From contig JAHQVL010000344.1 of assembly GCA_019634345.1 (NCBI GenBank), positions 1 through 41,485 on the forward strand: a stretch of DNA of 41,485 nt, in the 5' to 3' direction. The notes beneath the pieces were generated by a model, which worked only from the letters and a program-made list of their open reading frames with translations, did not search any database and had not been told where the DNA came from. Position numbers and translations under genes: made by a program. This stretch comes from Rhodothermaceae bacterium (GTDB lineage Bacteria > Bacteroidota > Rhodothermia > Rhodothermales > JAHQVL01). Below, in pieces: positions 22,896 through 32,455 of the stretch (the stretch's first letter is position 1; each line of letters starts with the position of its first letter).

Positions 22896-23576
22896 TTAAT
22901 TGGGTGCCGCTTTAGGCAAGCAGACCACAATACACTTGTAAGGAGTAAATTCCTCGGCCACTTTGATTGCACCGCTCAGGCCGAGTTCACTTCGTTGGTA
23001 CTTGGTTCGATAAGCTCGGACTTCGTCGGACATTCGTGAGGATGTAAAGAGCTCTTCCAGAACGTCTTCTAAATGACGTATTTCATTCAGGTCGATATCT
23101 GGTGTCTCGTCGTACACCATGTTGTCCCTGGTAATGCTGGTCTGGACCCATTTCTCCAACTGAGACAAGAGGTATTCATTCGAATCCCCTTGAATGATTT
23201 GTACTCGGTATGAGGCCCCCCCAGCAACGACATTCCCGGTTTTATCATCTCTTCGAATGATGGCCTTAAATATACCGTTGTCTATTCTGAATATATACCG
23301 GCCATCATAGGTAGGGATGTGCTTTTGGTAGGGTGTGTTTACTGCATAATACAGATTAGCGCCTTCTATCTCTCCCTCAAACATATCAGTAGCAGCCTCA
23401 ATTAAGGTCTCCTGCGTAAAGTGTTCACCCTCATACGTAATAAGTATAAGGACACTGTTTTCGACAACAGTGCCCACGTCGATCTCTGGCCCCCCATACA
23501 TGCGGTGCATTTTTGCAAATTTTACCAGGCGATTTTTAATCTCCTCGCTTACTGGTAGCAATTCAACATTCTTCAT
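22896..23576 (-). CDS. Unknown 226-residue protein
   Basis: The family was not recognised. The protein starts MKNVELLPVSEEIKNRLVKF, without a signal peptide or membrane segment. It looks mixed alpha/beta: strands such as ENSVLILITYEGEHFT, GRYIFRIDNGIFKAIIRRD and GASYRVQIIQGD alternate with helices. A helical C-terminal part (RHLEDVLEELFTSSRMSDEV) follows, then a final strand ending YKCIVVCLPKAAPN. It is probably cytoplasmic. It is convergent with clpS and divergent from the FG-GAP cargo gene. No motif gives a function. Confidence 0.7.
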   Translation of the reverse strand: MKNVELLPVSEEIKNRLVKFAKMHRMYGGPEIDVGTVVENSVLILITYEGEHFTQETLIEAATDMFEGEIEGANLYYAVNTPYQKHIPTYDGRYIFRIDNGIFKAIIRRDDKTGNVVAGGASYRVQIIQGDSNEYLLSQLEKWVQTSITRDNMVYDETPDIDLNEIRHLEDVLEELFTSSRMSDEVRAYRTKYQRSELGLSGAIKVAEEFTPYKCIVVCLPKAAPN

Positions 23577-23979
23577 AAGCCTCTGCTGACACTAGGCGGC
23601 AATATTTTCAATCTTTCAGTCAAGAGACAGGAAAAATTACGATCAGCATTTTGATTTGGATGCCAGAAAAAACAGCTAAAGAATACAATTAAAGGTACAT
23701 AATTGATCAAAAAGGCCTTTTTCCTTTCATTGAGAAATGCTTACCTCTCCTAAAGCAAATTCTTATCCAAGAACCAAGAGGAAACGAATATTTGTAAGCT
23801 GCGTACTTGCAAACCTCCTGAAAAGGGATGTATTAGGTAATGCGTTGATTATCCAATCCGGGAATCGTATTATCCGTGCATATCTGTCAAGTGCAAATAA
23901 CACTTCGTCAATAACGATCCCTCTACCCAATCAGGGGATGTATCAATAACTAAAATACTCTTCTTGGAGTGCAGTCACA
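23577..23979. other. 403-bp intergenic region before the FG-GAP cargo gene
   Basis: A 70-codon frame at 23737-23949 has no family character and was not accepted. AAAAAGGCCTTTTT at 23709-23722 is a perfect loop-less palindrome. TTGGAG about a dozen bases before the next ATG may be a weak ribosome-binding site. The region should hold divergent promoters, but none was recognised. Confidence 0.45.
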
Positions 23980-25869
23980 ATGATAAAAAAGGCTACAAAA
24001 TTACTTCTTGTTGGAATACTCACCTGTTTGTTTGTGCCGGCTACGATGGCTCAGCAAACGGAGTACTCCCTAACGCTTTCTACAGATGTGGACGCCGGAT
24101 ATACCACTGGTCTTCAATCGGGAGCCCGTGATATAGCTGGACCATTCGATTTGGATGGAGACGGTTTGTCTGAAATACTCGTCGCCGATTATACAGCAGG
24201 CGGACGCGTACACGTTATTGAAAATGTAGGTGCTGATACATGGGAATTGGTGTACTCAACACCTTTCCTCGATTCTACAGGTACAACAAATAATATCCGT
24301 GCAATTGCTGGTGGGGACCTTGATGGGGATCAGAATGGAGAGATCATGTTTCTCGCAGGGCGAGGATATAGTGATACCAACCCAAATATAGGCGATCTGC
24401 CTGTTGGTCTGTATGTGTTTGAAGCACAGGGAAATAATGACTTTGGAACAGCTGCTGCTTCTATCTACGAGTTTCCAGAAGGTGTACCCGACAGGTGGCG
24501 TGCAGAGCAGATTGACGTGATGGATGTTGATGGCGATAATCAACAAGAATTGTTCTTTGGAAATAATGGGTCAAATAATATTTATGACAACTGGTATGTA
24601 CTGTCAGTTAATGGAGATATCGGGAGTAATTTTGAGACGTGGGTAGAGGAACTGCGTTTGACCTCAAGAAGTGATTCCGTTGATGCTGTTGCTCGAGGAG
24701 GCGGTAGCGCGTATGCTATTCATCCTGCCGATCTTGATGGTGACGGCGACTATGAATTGTCATTGCATTCCTGGAATAACTTCAACATCTCTGTCTATGA
24801 TACTGATGGCTCTGGCGGATATGCAGAGCCTAATACAACAGGTGATATGCATTTCCTAAATGCTGCTCCAGCTGATCAGGTATCTTTCTTTGGCGGTGTG
24901 GTTGTTGATATTGACGACAATGGGGATCATGAAGTGTTCTATCCAAATCTTCAGACCGGTAATATTGCCATCGTTAACTACGAAAATGGCGAAGATCCTC
25001 TCTCCGTTACAGCGGACAATGTAATTCTAGATGTAATTCCAGGACTTTCCTCACTTGGGATTACTGCTGCTGACTTGGATGGGGATGGGCAATACGAGTT
25101 GATAGGGACAGGGCCTGGATACGCCGGGTCTGACTTTGAAGCAGGATCACCTGCAGAGTGGATTAACCTAGTGGAGTTTAATGGAGGGGACCCTGAAGAT
25201 CCATCCAGCTACTCAACGGTAACAGCTGTTGCATCTCCAATGGATACATACAACGGATTTCATACTGTAAACTGGTTGGATGGAACAGTCCAAAATATAG
25301 ACAATGCGTTGGACGTGAGTATTCGAGATACGGTGGTAATTAATGACGATAATCCTGAGTTCGCCTCTAAGCTTACGTTTCTTGGAGATCCTGACCTGGA
25401 TGGCGTTTATGAAATTGCTTTCGGTATCCAGGGAGTACGTGATTCCCTTTATACATTGACTCAGCAAGCACCAGACAGCAATTTTGTGATTGACTCTGTT
25501 GTGCCAAACGAGAATCGTACATTTCTCCGTGTTATGTCCACGGGTGGAAATGCTGTGAGTATCGATGACGAACGGATTGTACTGCCTAACGATTATCAAC
25601 TCCATGCAAACTACCCGAATCCGTTTAATCCAACAACGACAATCAGCTTTACGCTGCCACTGGAGAGGTCGATTAGCGTAAAGGTATTTGACATCACTGG
25701 CCGCTTGATTAAAACGCTCGTGAACAACGAGATCTATCCACAGGGTACATTTGAGGTTACCTGGGATGGGACATCAGCGGGAGGCGGTAGTGTTGCTAGT
25801 GGTACATATCTGTACACGTTGGAGTATGGCAACTTCCGTCAAACAAGAAAAATGACCCTGATTAAGTAG
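23980..25869 (+). CDS. FG-GAP/VCBS repeat T9SS cargo protein
   Basis: The 629-residue secreted protein has a signal peptide ending VPATMAQ. About seven FG-GAP-like repeats follow, marked by DLDGDGLSEILVAD, DLDGDQNGEIMFLAG, DVDGDNQQELFFGN, DLDGDGDYELSLHS, DIDDNGDHEVFYPN, DLDGDGQYELIGTG and DPDLDGVYEIAFG. These form the calcium-binding loops of a beta-propeller. The last 85 residues are a type-A sorting domain, NYPNPFNPTTTISFTL to TRKMTLIK. It is likely displayed on the surface after T9SS export. Propellers of this kind act in adhesion or ligand binding, but no partner is indicated. It runs in the same direction as the TonB receptor block and is separated from it by a 351-bp gap containing a repeat element. 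Confidence 0.92.
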   Translation: MIKKATKLLLVGILTCLFVPATMAQQTEYSLTLSTDVDAGYTTGLQSGARDIAGPFDLDGDGLSEILVADYTAGGRVHVIENVGADTWELVYSTPFLDSTGTTNNIRAIAGGDLDGDQNGEIMFLAGRGYSDTNPNIGDLPVGLYVFEAQGNNDFGTAAASIYEFPEGVPDRWRAEQIDVMDVDGDNQQELFFGNNGSNNIYDNWYVLSVNGDIGSNFETWVEELRLTSRSDSVDAVARGGGSAYAIHPADLDGDGDYELSLHSWNNFNISVYDTDGSGGYAEPNTTGDMHFLNAAPADQVSFFGGVVVDIDDNGDHEVFYPNLQTGNIAIVNYENGEDPLSVTADNVILDVIPGLSSLGITAADLDGDGQYELIGTGPGYAGSDFEAGSPAEWINLVEFNGGDPEDPSSYSTVTAVASPMDTYNGFHTVNWLDGTVQNIDNALDVSIRDTVVINDDNPEFASKLTFLGDPDLDGVYEIAFGIQGVRDSLYTLTQQAPDSNFVIDSVVPNENRTFLRVMSTGGNAVSIDDERIVLPNDYQLHANYPNPFNPTTTISFTLPLERSISVKVFDITGRLIKTLVNNEIYPQGTFEVTWDGTSAGGGSVASGTYLYTLEYGNFRQTRKMTLIK

Positions 25870-26220
25870 ACGGGTTTTTTTTATCAGTGTCCTTATAGCC
25901 GAGTGAATCCTCAGCTATAACTACGAGATTGTCATTCCGAGCTTGTCGAGGAATCTGGTTGAGATGAACCTTCTGGGCTTCTCGAAGAGGCTTGGAGCAG
26001 ACCAGGTCCGCCGACAGGGTCGGAATGACTTTTTTTCGTATAATAGAAGGCATTAGATAGATCGCATTTGGTGCCTTCCTGGTGCCCCACCAACAACGCA
26101 TGTCATTTCAGTATAATTTTCTGACAATTGGCATTGGAATTCAGGAATAGGTTTCTGTTTTTTGCGACCTTACACCTTCGTAGAAACATCGATTCTGACT
26201 TGAAGCAGTGATAATAGCCT
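25870..26220. other. 351-bp intergenic region with palindromic repeat
   Basis: The gap begins with a T8 run at 25875-25882 after a short ACCC/GGGT pair, possibly a weak terminator. It then holds the inverted-repeat element at 25931-26036. The last 180 bases before the receptor gene show no recognised promoter box. A minus-strand frame through the region is a by-product of the repeat. Confidence 0.55.
25931..26036. repeat. Dispersed GTCATTCCGA-type inverted-repeat element
   Basis: GTCATTCCGA (25931-25940) and TCGGAATGAC (26020-26029) are perfect inverted ends of a 99-bp element. The inner sequence includes CGAGGAATCTGG and two further partly complementary stretches. A T7 run follows directly. 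Elements with these ends and the CGAGGAATCT core are scattered through intergenic DNA of many bacteria and give spurious frames containing RQARNDN-like peptides, as seen here. With the T-run it can also work as a terminator for the FG-GAP gene. Only one copy was noticed in the window. Confidence 0.75.
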
Positions 26221-28980
26221 ATGGCCGGGTTTAATAGATATCCGTTTGTATTTGTACTGTTTTTCTTATTACTAGCACCTCTCGACGTATTTGCACAAGG
26301 AAAAATTGCAGGCCGAATAACGGATCGGCAGACTGGTGAGTCGTTGATTGGAGTAAATGTGGTGCTTGACGGGACTTCCCAGGGGGCAGTAACGGATGGT
26401 GATGGGAACTACATCATTGTGAATGTCCGCCCGGGTACGTACACGCTGGTATTCTCCTATGTAGGGTATCAAACACAGCGTATTCAAGGGGTACGAGTAA
26501 GCACAGGGCAAACAACGCGATATGATATTTCGATGACTGAGACGGTGATAGAGGGGGAAGAGATTCTGGTCCAGGCAGAAAGACCTCTTATTCAAAAGGA
26601 CCTCACTGCATCGAAGAAGACCGTAGTTGCAGAAGATATTGACGCACTGCCCGTCGAGAGCTTTTTTGGAGTGCTGGTAACACAGGCTGGAGTAAACCAG
26701 GGGCCGAGTGGAGAGATACATATTCGGGGAGGACGAAGCAACGAGATTTCTTACTTAGTTGATGGGATTTCCGTAGGTGACCCTTTTGATACCAATGGGC
26801 TTGCTACAACAGTTGCAGCAGATGCCATTCAGGAAATGACCGTCATCTCAGGCGCCTTCAACGCCGAGTACGGAAAGGCAATGTCTGGTATCGTTAACCT
26901 TGTTACAAAGGAAGGAGGGACCAATTTCGAAGGATCCTTTAGCCTGCACGGCGGAGATATCTTTACCTCCAATGATGACATCTTCTTTACTCCTTCAACT
27001 CCAAGCATTGATATCTATACGCTGGAAGGTACCCTGGGTGGACCACTTACCTTTTTGCCGCGCGGTAATTTCTTTATCTCCGCACGTCATGATGTTGATG
27101 ATGGGTATACATATGGGATACGCCGGCATGCACCTGATGACTCCGCTAACTTTAACGTATCTCCTATTTACTATGAAATCCAGGGGCGGCCGTGGTGGGA
27201 GTATCTGACCCCAGAGCAGTCTGACGTAGGCCAAGGGCTTCCTTTGCCTGATGAAAGAGTACCCTTGCACCCGAGCCAGGCTTCGAATTTCATCGGAAAG
27301 CTTACTTTTCGACCTGCTCAAAGCATCAAGGTAGAATACAGCTTTATCTATGATTACAGTAAGGCAAAGCCGCTTAGCGGCACAAGTTTTTTGTATCGCT
27401 ATAACCCCGACGGATTAGCTACGAACAGGGAGGATGGGTTTAGTCATCGCCTGGGATACACGCACACCCTGGACAACTCGACCTTCTATAAGTTATTCGT
27501 CTCCTATGCTTCGAATCGCTTTCGTCGATTCCTTTACGAGGACCCCACAAACCCATTGTATGTTCGAGACATCGATGAAATAGGTGAAGGTACTGTGGTT
27601 GGATTTCCTGGGATCAATTTCTTGATGGGAGGGAATCAGAAAACGCACCTCAAAGAACAGTCTGAATCCATCCGAGCTAAATTGGATTTCACCAAACAAT
27701 TTGGAGTGGTTCACGAGGCTAAATTTGGAGTAGAAGCCCAATTACATAGCCTGGATCGCCGCATATTTTCTGTGTTGTTCAATGATAATGTGTTGTATCG
27801 AGATGGGCCGACTGTGCCCGATGAGTCAACACCTGCTCACGATGTGTACAAGGACCAACGTGTTCTAGAAGTAAGTGCTTTTGCCCAGGATAAATTGGAA
27901 TTCGATAATTTTATTATCAATGCAGGCATACGGTACGAGTACTTCGATCCGAATGGAGAATTTATCCCCAATCTGTTGAATCCCTTTGAGGAACTACAAG
28001 ACGCTGATGTGAAGCATTTATTTCTTCCTCGTGTTGGGGTCTCTTTTCCTATTACGACGACAGGAATTATCCATTTCTCCTACGGTCATTTTGCACAGAT
28101 GCCCCCTTTACGCAGGTTGTATCTGAATCCGGAATTCGAATTTCCTGTAGGAAATGCGCCGACTTATGGGAATACCAATATGCGTCCCGAGCGAACGGTT
28201 CAGTATGAGATAGGGCTTCAGCAGCAAATTGGGGAGCATCTGGCTTTTGACGTAACCGGTTTCTTTAAGGACATTCGTGATTACCTTGCTCTTCAGCGCG
28301 TTCGCTTTAGCACAGTGGCTGGGGAAGATGTGTATAATATTTACTTGAATAAGGATTATGCCAATGTGCGAGGTGTGACATTTGCCTTGACCAGGCGTAG
28401 GGAGCGGAATGGGCTGCTTTCGGCGAACATAGATTATACCTTTCAGGTAGCCGAAGGAAATAATGATGATCCAGATGCCTTCTTCTTTAATTTCCTGTCT
28501 GGGCGAGAAGATGAATTTGAAATTGTGCCCCTGGATTTTGATCAAAGGCATATCCTTTCTTCTACCGTTACGCTAACAAAGCCTGGCAATTGGGGCGCTT
28601 CCTTTATCGGGCAGTTTTCTACTGGGTATCCATACACACCGTTGCTGATAGATCAAAAGATCGATCAACTACCAAATAGTGGAAGAAAACCAACACAATT
28701 AAAACTAGATGCCCATCTGTACAAAGAGTTTAATGTAGGCGGTACCTACCTGCGCGTATTTGCCAAAGTGTTTAACATTCTAGATCGTCTGAATGAACGT
28801 TTTGTCTTTGATGACACGGGGCGTGCTACCTACTCTTTGAATGGTCAACGAGGTGTTCATGAAGCCTGGGAGCCCTTTTATGATCTTCCTGGAATCAATG
28901 ACCTGGATAACTACAACACCCGACCGCACTTCTATAGTGCGCCTCGTGAAATTCGTGTTGGTGTGACGCTAAATTTCTGA
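26221..28980 (+). CDS. TonB-dependent receptor with carboxypeptidase-like N-domain
   Basis: The 919-residue outer-membrane receptor has a signal peptide ending DVFAQG. A carboxypeptidase-regulatory-like beta domain follows (GRITDRQTGESLIGVNVVLD to about residue 112). Next come a plug domain (IHIRGGRSNEISYLVDGISV) and a 22-strand-type barrel ending RVGVTLNF. Energy for uptake would come through TonB-ExbBD, which is not in the window. The next gene starts 24 bp downstream and the PorV/PorQ protein follows, so this is the first gene of an operon. Its ligand is unknown. No SusD-like lipoprotein is next to it, so it is not a classical SusCD pair. Confidence 0.94.
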   Translation: MAGFNRYPFVFVLFFLLLAPLDVFAQGKIAGRITDRQTGESLIGVNVVLDGTSQGAVTDGDGNYIIVNVRPGTYTLVFSYVGYQTQRIQGVRVSTGQTTRYDISMTETVIEGEEILVQAERPLIQKDLTASKKTVVAEDIDALPVESFFGVLVTQAGVNQGPSGEIHIRGGRSNEISYLVDGISVGDPFDTNGLATTVAADAIQEMTVISGAFNAEYGKAMSGIVNLVTKEGGTNFEGSFSLHGGDIFTSNDDIFFTPSTPSIDIYTLEGTLGGPLTFLPRGNFFISARHDVDDGYTYGIRRHAPDDSANFNVSPIYYEIQGRPWWEYLTPEQSDVGQGLPLPDERVPLHPSQASNFIGKLTFRPAQSIKVEYSFIYDYSKAKPLSGTSFLYRYNPDGLATNREDGFSHRLGYTHTLDNSTFYKLFVSYASNRFRRFLYEDPTNPLYVRDIDEIGEGTVVGFPGINFLMGGNQKTHLKEQSESIRAKLDFTKQFGVVHEAKFGVEAQLHSLDRRIFSVLFNDNVLYRDGPTVPDESTPAHDVYKDQRVLEVSAFAQDKLEFDNFIINAGIRYEYFDPNGEFIPNLLNPFEELQDADVKHLFLPRVGVSFPITTTGIIHFSYGHFAQMPPLRRLYLNPEFEFPVGNAPTYGNTNMRPERTVQYEIGLQQQIGEHLAFDVTGFFKDIRDYLALQRVRFSTVAGEDVYNIYLNKDYANVRGVTFALTRRRERNGLLSANIDYTFQVAEGNNDDPDAFFFNFLSGREDEFEIVPLDFDQRHILSSTVTLTKPGNWGASFIGQFSTGYPYTPLLIDQKIDQLPNSGRKPTQLKLDAHLYKEFNVGGTYLRVFAKVFNILDRLNERFVFDDTGRATYSLNGQRGVHEAWEPFYDLPGINDLDNYNTRPHFYSAPREIRVGVTLNF

Positions 28981-29004
28981 TAGCATTACTTGAAGCCTGA
29001 TTGC

Positions 29005-31932
29005 ATGATACATCGATTTCTATGTTTATCTGTTTTGCTCTGCATGTGTGTAGGTATTGCAGATGCACAAAAAAGACGAGAGTTAGAGAAGGGGCGGCAG
29101 AGAGGGTGGACGCCTCAGCAAGTACAACGATGGGTTGATCACGTTGCTAATAAGCCAATGGCATCCAGGGCGCGGTTAGAATGTGAAGAAGATTTTACTC
29201 GCCGTCGTGACGTAATCATGAATGGGAATCGTATAACGGCCCAGATTCTGAACTTTGGCTCTATTTCTTCTCCCGGAAATACGATAACTGATATCGTATG
29301 GAATGGATTGGGGTACGGGTTTGAGTTTGGTCCTTTTGTGGCAGCCGAAATCGTTGATGAAAACAGGGAGGACCCTCAGAGCGTCCCTCTTTTTGATGAT
29401 GAAGGCCGGCCAGTGCTCAACGATTCAGGTGAGCAGGTATATGTTACCCATATTGTCTCAGACGGTCTGGTATCTAATGGGGGCGAAGTGTCTCCAGATG
29501 GAACTGAGTTTTGGGGATGGCAACCTATAGCCTGTGCAGAGCCTGTAGGTTCTTTTGAAGGGCTTGAAGTGGTTGATCCCAATTCACCTTTTATACCGAC
29601 CAACGACGCAAGGGATGAGGATCTCGATGGTAAACCTGATTCATGGCCAGAGTCCTGGTTTAACGAAAATCTAGGCGAATACGTATGGCCCGGAGCCCTT
29701 CAGCAGGGGGCTTCCAATGCAGATAAAGAAGCATTGTATTTCATGAATGATTATAACAATGCTGAATTCCTGTATCGCCCGTTTGATTCAGACCCTTCTA
29801 TATCTGGCTTAGGCCTCGAGGTGGAGACACGCATTTATCAGTGGGCGAATCCGCTCGCTGAGGACGCTATGTTTCTGATTTACAAAATCACAAACAAAAG
29901 TGAAAAAGACCTCGATAAAGTCATCTTTGGAATGTGGGGCGATCCTCATGTCGGTGGGCCTGGCGATTGGCCAGATGACCTTGCTAATTTTGATAGAGAG
30001 CTCAATATGGTCTTTGCTTCTGATGCTGATGGGCGATCAGATATTCCTGGGCGTCCACCCGGCGTCTTTGGGTATAAGTTCTTGGAAAGCCCTGGGATTG
30101 GAAATGAGATCATTAACGGGCAGTTTTTCCCAGGAGATGGTATTGATAACGATGGAGACGGAATGATTGATGAGTCCTGGACAGACGGTGTAGATAACGA
30201 CGGGGATTGGGATCCATTCCGCGATGATATTGGCATTGATGGTATCGATGGTACGGGGGATGAAGGAGAAGGAGATGGTATACCGACTGCAGGCAGCCAG
30301 TTTGACATTACGAAGCCTGGAGAGCCAAACTTTGAATTCACCGATATTGACGAAAGCGATCAGATTGGGCTGACCTCTTTTGCTTCTCCAGCGTTTGCAG
30401 GTAACAGAATTTCAAATGATGATCGGGTTTGGGCATTGGTGCAGCCAGGCCGATTTGAAGATATTCCTGCTGAACCGGGCGATTACGTGTTCATTTACGG
30501 GTCTGGTTCATTTCCCCTCCGAGCAGGTGAGACTAAGCGATTTTCAATCGCTTTGATTGTAGGGGAGAAGCCAGAAGACCTTGAATTGAATGCCAATACC
30601 GTGCAGGAAATTTTTGATGCAGGGTATCGCTTTGCAAAGCCGCCAGATAAACCAGTGGTAAAGGCTGTTGCTGGAGATCGAAAAGTGACGCTCTACTGGG
30701 ATGACGGTGCCGAGAAAGCGGTAGATCCCATTTCAGGCCAGGAGGATTTTGAGGGGTATGTTATTTATCGATCGACGGACCATGAGTTTAGTGACCAGCA
30801 AACGATTACCGATATCAATGGATCTAAATTTCTGTTCTCTCCTCTAGTAGATGAAAATGGGGTCGAGGCCAAGTTTGATTTAATTAATGGGCAGACAGGT
30901 CCTTCGCCGTTTGTGTATCCACGACGAGGGATTGCTTATGATTTAGGGGATGATACCGGAGTCTTCCACACGTATGTGGATAGCAACAATGTAATCAATG
31001 GTCAAACGTATTATTACACCGTAGTTGCTTATGACCGGGGGTGGGATGGGATGAACGAAGATGGCGAAACCAGTAGTGATGAATTGGCAGCGAACGGTAT
31101 CCCCCCGAGCGAAACCAGCAAAACGATTACGTTCAATCCCAATACCAATGATTTTATTTTTGATGTGAATACTGTTGCCGTAACACCTGGGCCAAGAGTG
31201 GCTGGTTTTCGCGCACCCATCATCAATAATGAAGAGGGTAATCTGACAAGAGTACAAGGGAGTGGAACGGGTAATATCCTCATTGATGTAATCGATGAGT
31301 TTGCTGTACCAGACAATGGACAGTACACCTTTGTTTTTGATGAGGTTGACGATGAAGTGATGTATTCGATCCGTGATGATATTCCTAAACAGGTCACGGT
31401 GAATGCTGAGCCTGGTAAAACGAACGGATTGGGTTTTCAGAATATAGATCCTTCCTCTGTACAGGTTGTATCTGAGACCGGTGCAACACTGGTTTCTGGT
31501 CAGGATTATCAGTTAACGCCAGAGAGTGGCTCTTTGCAGATCACAGCTGATCTAACTGGGCGAGTAAACGCTTCGTTTAATTATTTCCCCCTCTACCAAA
31601 GTAGGTTGTTGGATAATGAAGAAGCGAATACGGTGTTTGATGGTTTCCACGTATTTGTTCAGGATGTCCCTCTTGCGATCGATGATGAGCAAACTGGGTG
31701 GGCTCAAGGAGGTGAAGGATTGGTGTATGAAGTTAGAGTTGCTACATCTGGCCCAGGGCGAGAGCCTCAACCTTCGGACTATGAGGTGGTGTTTTCCGAT
31801 CAAACTCAGTCTAACTCAGTGAGTTCGAACATACCCTTGCCGTTCACCATTACAAATATTACTCAAGCTAATCAGCCTATCCAGGCTTTTTACTCCAGAT
31901 ATCAATGGGAATGGAGTATGGGACCTCAGTGA
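29005..31932 (+). CDS. Large T9SS-associated secreted protein, 5' part of a frameshifted gene
   Basis: From ATG 29005 the signal peptide reads MIHRFLCLSVLLCMCVGIAD. The in-frame TTG at 28990 is less likely. Calcium-loop-like repeats follow (GIDNDGDGMIDESW, DGVDNDGDWDPF). A fibronectin-III-like module begins KPVVKAVAGDRKVTLYWDDG and ends YYYTVVAYDRGW. Several beta domains come after that. The frame ends abnormally in SRYQWEWSMGPQ. Removing one T from the T5 run at 31887-31891 joins it to FTPDINGNGVWDLSESIIF and the C-terminal part at up to 32440. The intact protein would have about 1144 residues. It is likely a surface partner of the upstream receptor, but its function is not recognised. Confidence 0.85.
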   Translation: MIHRFLCLSVLLCMCVGIADAQKRRELEKGRQRGWTPQQVQRWVDHVANKPMASRARLECEEDFTRRRDVIMNGNRITAQILNFGSISSPGNTITDIVWNGLGYGFEFGPFVAAEIVDENREDPQSVPLFDDEGRPVLNDSGEQVYVTHIVSDGLVSNGGEVSPDGTEFWGWQPIACAEPVGSFEGLEVVDPNSPFIPTNDARDEDLDGKPDSWPESWFNENLGEYVWPGALQQGASNADKEALYFMNDYNNAEFLYRPFDSDPSISGLGLEVETRIYQWANPLAEDAMFLIYKITNKSEKDLDKVIFGMWGDPHVGGPGDWPDDLANFDRELNMVFASDADGRSDIPGRPPGVFGYKFLESPGIGNEIINGQFFPGDGIDNDGDGMIDESWTDGVDNDGDWDPFRDDIGIDGIDGTGDEGEGDGIPTAGSQFDITKPGEPNFEFTDIDESDQIGLTSFASPAFAGNRISNDDRVWALVQPGRFEDIPAEPGDYVFIYGSGSFPLRAGETKRFSIALIVGEKPEDLELNANTVQEIFDAGYRFAKPPDKPVVKAVAGDRKVTLYWDDGAEKAVDPISGQEDFEGYVIYRSTDHEFSDQQTITDINGSKFLFSPLVDENGVEAKFDLINGQTGPSPFVYPRRGIAYDLGDDTGVFHTYVDSNNVINGQTYYYTVVAYDRGWDGMNEDGETSSDELAANGIPPSETSKTITFNPNTNDFIFDVNTVAVTPGPRVAGFRAPIINNEEGNLTRVQGSGTGNILIDVIDEFAVPDNGQYTFVFDEVDDEVMYSIRDDIPKQVTVNAEPGKTNGLGFQNIDPSSVQVVSETGATLVSGQDYQLTPESGSLQITADLTGRVNASFNYFPLYQSRLLDNEEANTVFDGFHVFVQDVPLAIDDEQTGWAQGGEGLVYEVRVATSGPGREPQPSDYEVVFSDQTQSNSVSSNIPLPFTITNITQANQPIQAFYSRYQWEWSMGPQ
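31887..31891 (+). other. T5 homopolymer at the frameshift point
   Basis: Reading GCT TTT TAC TCC leads to a stop at 31930-31932. Reading GCT TTT ACT CCA, with one T fewer, gives a meaningful protein across the next 550 bases. The shift is therefore a one-base insertion, or a +1 frameshift by the ribosome, located at or very near this run. Confidence 0.8.
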
Positions 31933-32440
31933 GTCTATCATTTTTGTAGAAACGATTGATGGTGACTTAACGGCAACCTGGGAAGTTCGTCTTCGGGATT
32001 CGTCGAGGCAACCCACAACTGGAGATGTGCTATTTGTTGGGACTTCTAAGCCATTTACTGGTGAGGATCAATTCTCCTTTACAACAACTGCTGCGACAAC
32101 TGACCCTGAAGAGGTTGCAGAGTCTCTGAGAGACATCTATGTGGTGCCTAATCCATACGTTGCAACCAATGTGTTTGAACCCCGGAATCCCGTTAATCGA
32201 GCTGAACGCGGAGACCGGCGGCTCTACTTTGCCAATGTGCCTCAGCAGTGTACCATACGTATTTACACCCTCTCTGGGGAGTTGGTAGATACGATTGAGC
32301 ATAATGGCGGCCTGGATGAAGGAAAGGCGTTTTGGGACCTGCGGTCTTCAGATAATCTGAATATTGCTTACGGCTTGTATCTCTTCCATGTAGAGTCAGA
32401 GGAAGGGTCGTTCACAGGGAAATTTGCCATCATCAAATAG
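31892..32440 (+). CDS. C-terminal part of the frameshifted secreted protein
   Basis: In this frame the sequence reads TPDINGNGVWDLSESIIFVE without a stop through to 32440, although the first ATG is only at 32027. The last 100 residues resemble a secretion/sorting-type beta domain: VVPNPYVATNVFEPRNP, then LYFANVPQQCTIRIYTLSGE, then IAYGLYLFHVESE, ending KFAIIK. No signal peptide or own ribosome-binding site is seen, so it is the tail of the upstream protein and not a separate gene. The PorV/PorQ gene starts 15 bp later. Confidence 0.8.
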   Translation, partial: TPDINGNGVWDLSESIIFVETIDGDLTATWEVRLRDSSRQPTTGDVLFVGTSKPFTGEDQFSFTTTAATTDPEEVAESLRDIYVVPNPYVATNVFEPRNPVNRAERGDRRLYFANVPQQCTIRIYTLSGELVDTIEHNGGLDEGKAFWDLRSSDNLNIAYGLYLFHVESEEGSFTGKFAIIK

Positions 32441-32455
32441 GACCGAATCACTCTA

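Noticed and set aside
23737-23949. 70-codon frame upstream of the FG-GAP cargo gene
   Set aside because: Basic, unstructured-looking composition with no family, and no ribosome-binding site; treated as intergenic.
25862-26101. 79-codon minus-strand frame containing RQARNDN
   Set aside because: This peptide is the usual translation product of the GTCATTCC-type repeat and not a real protein.
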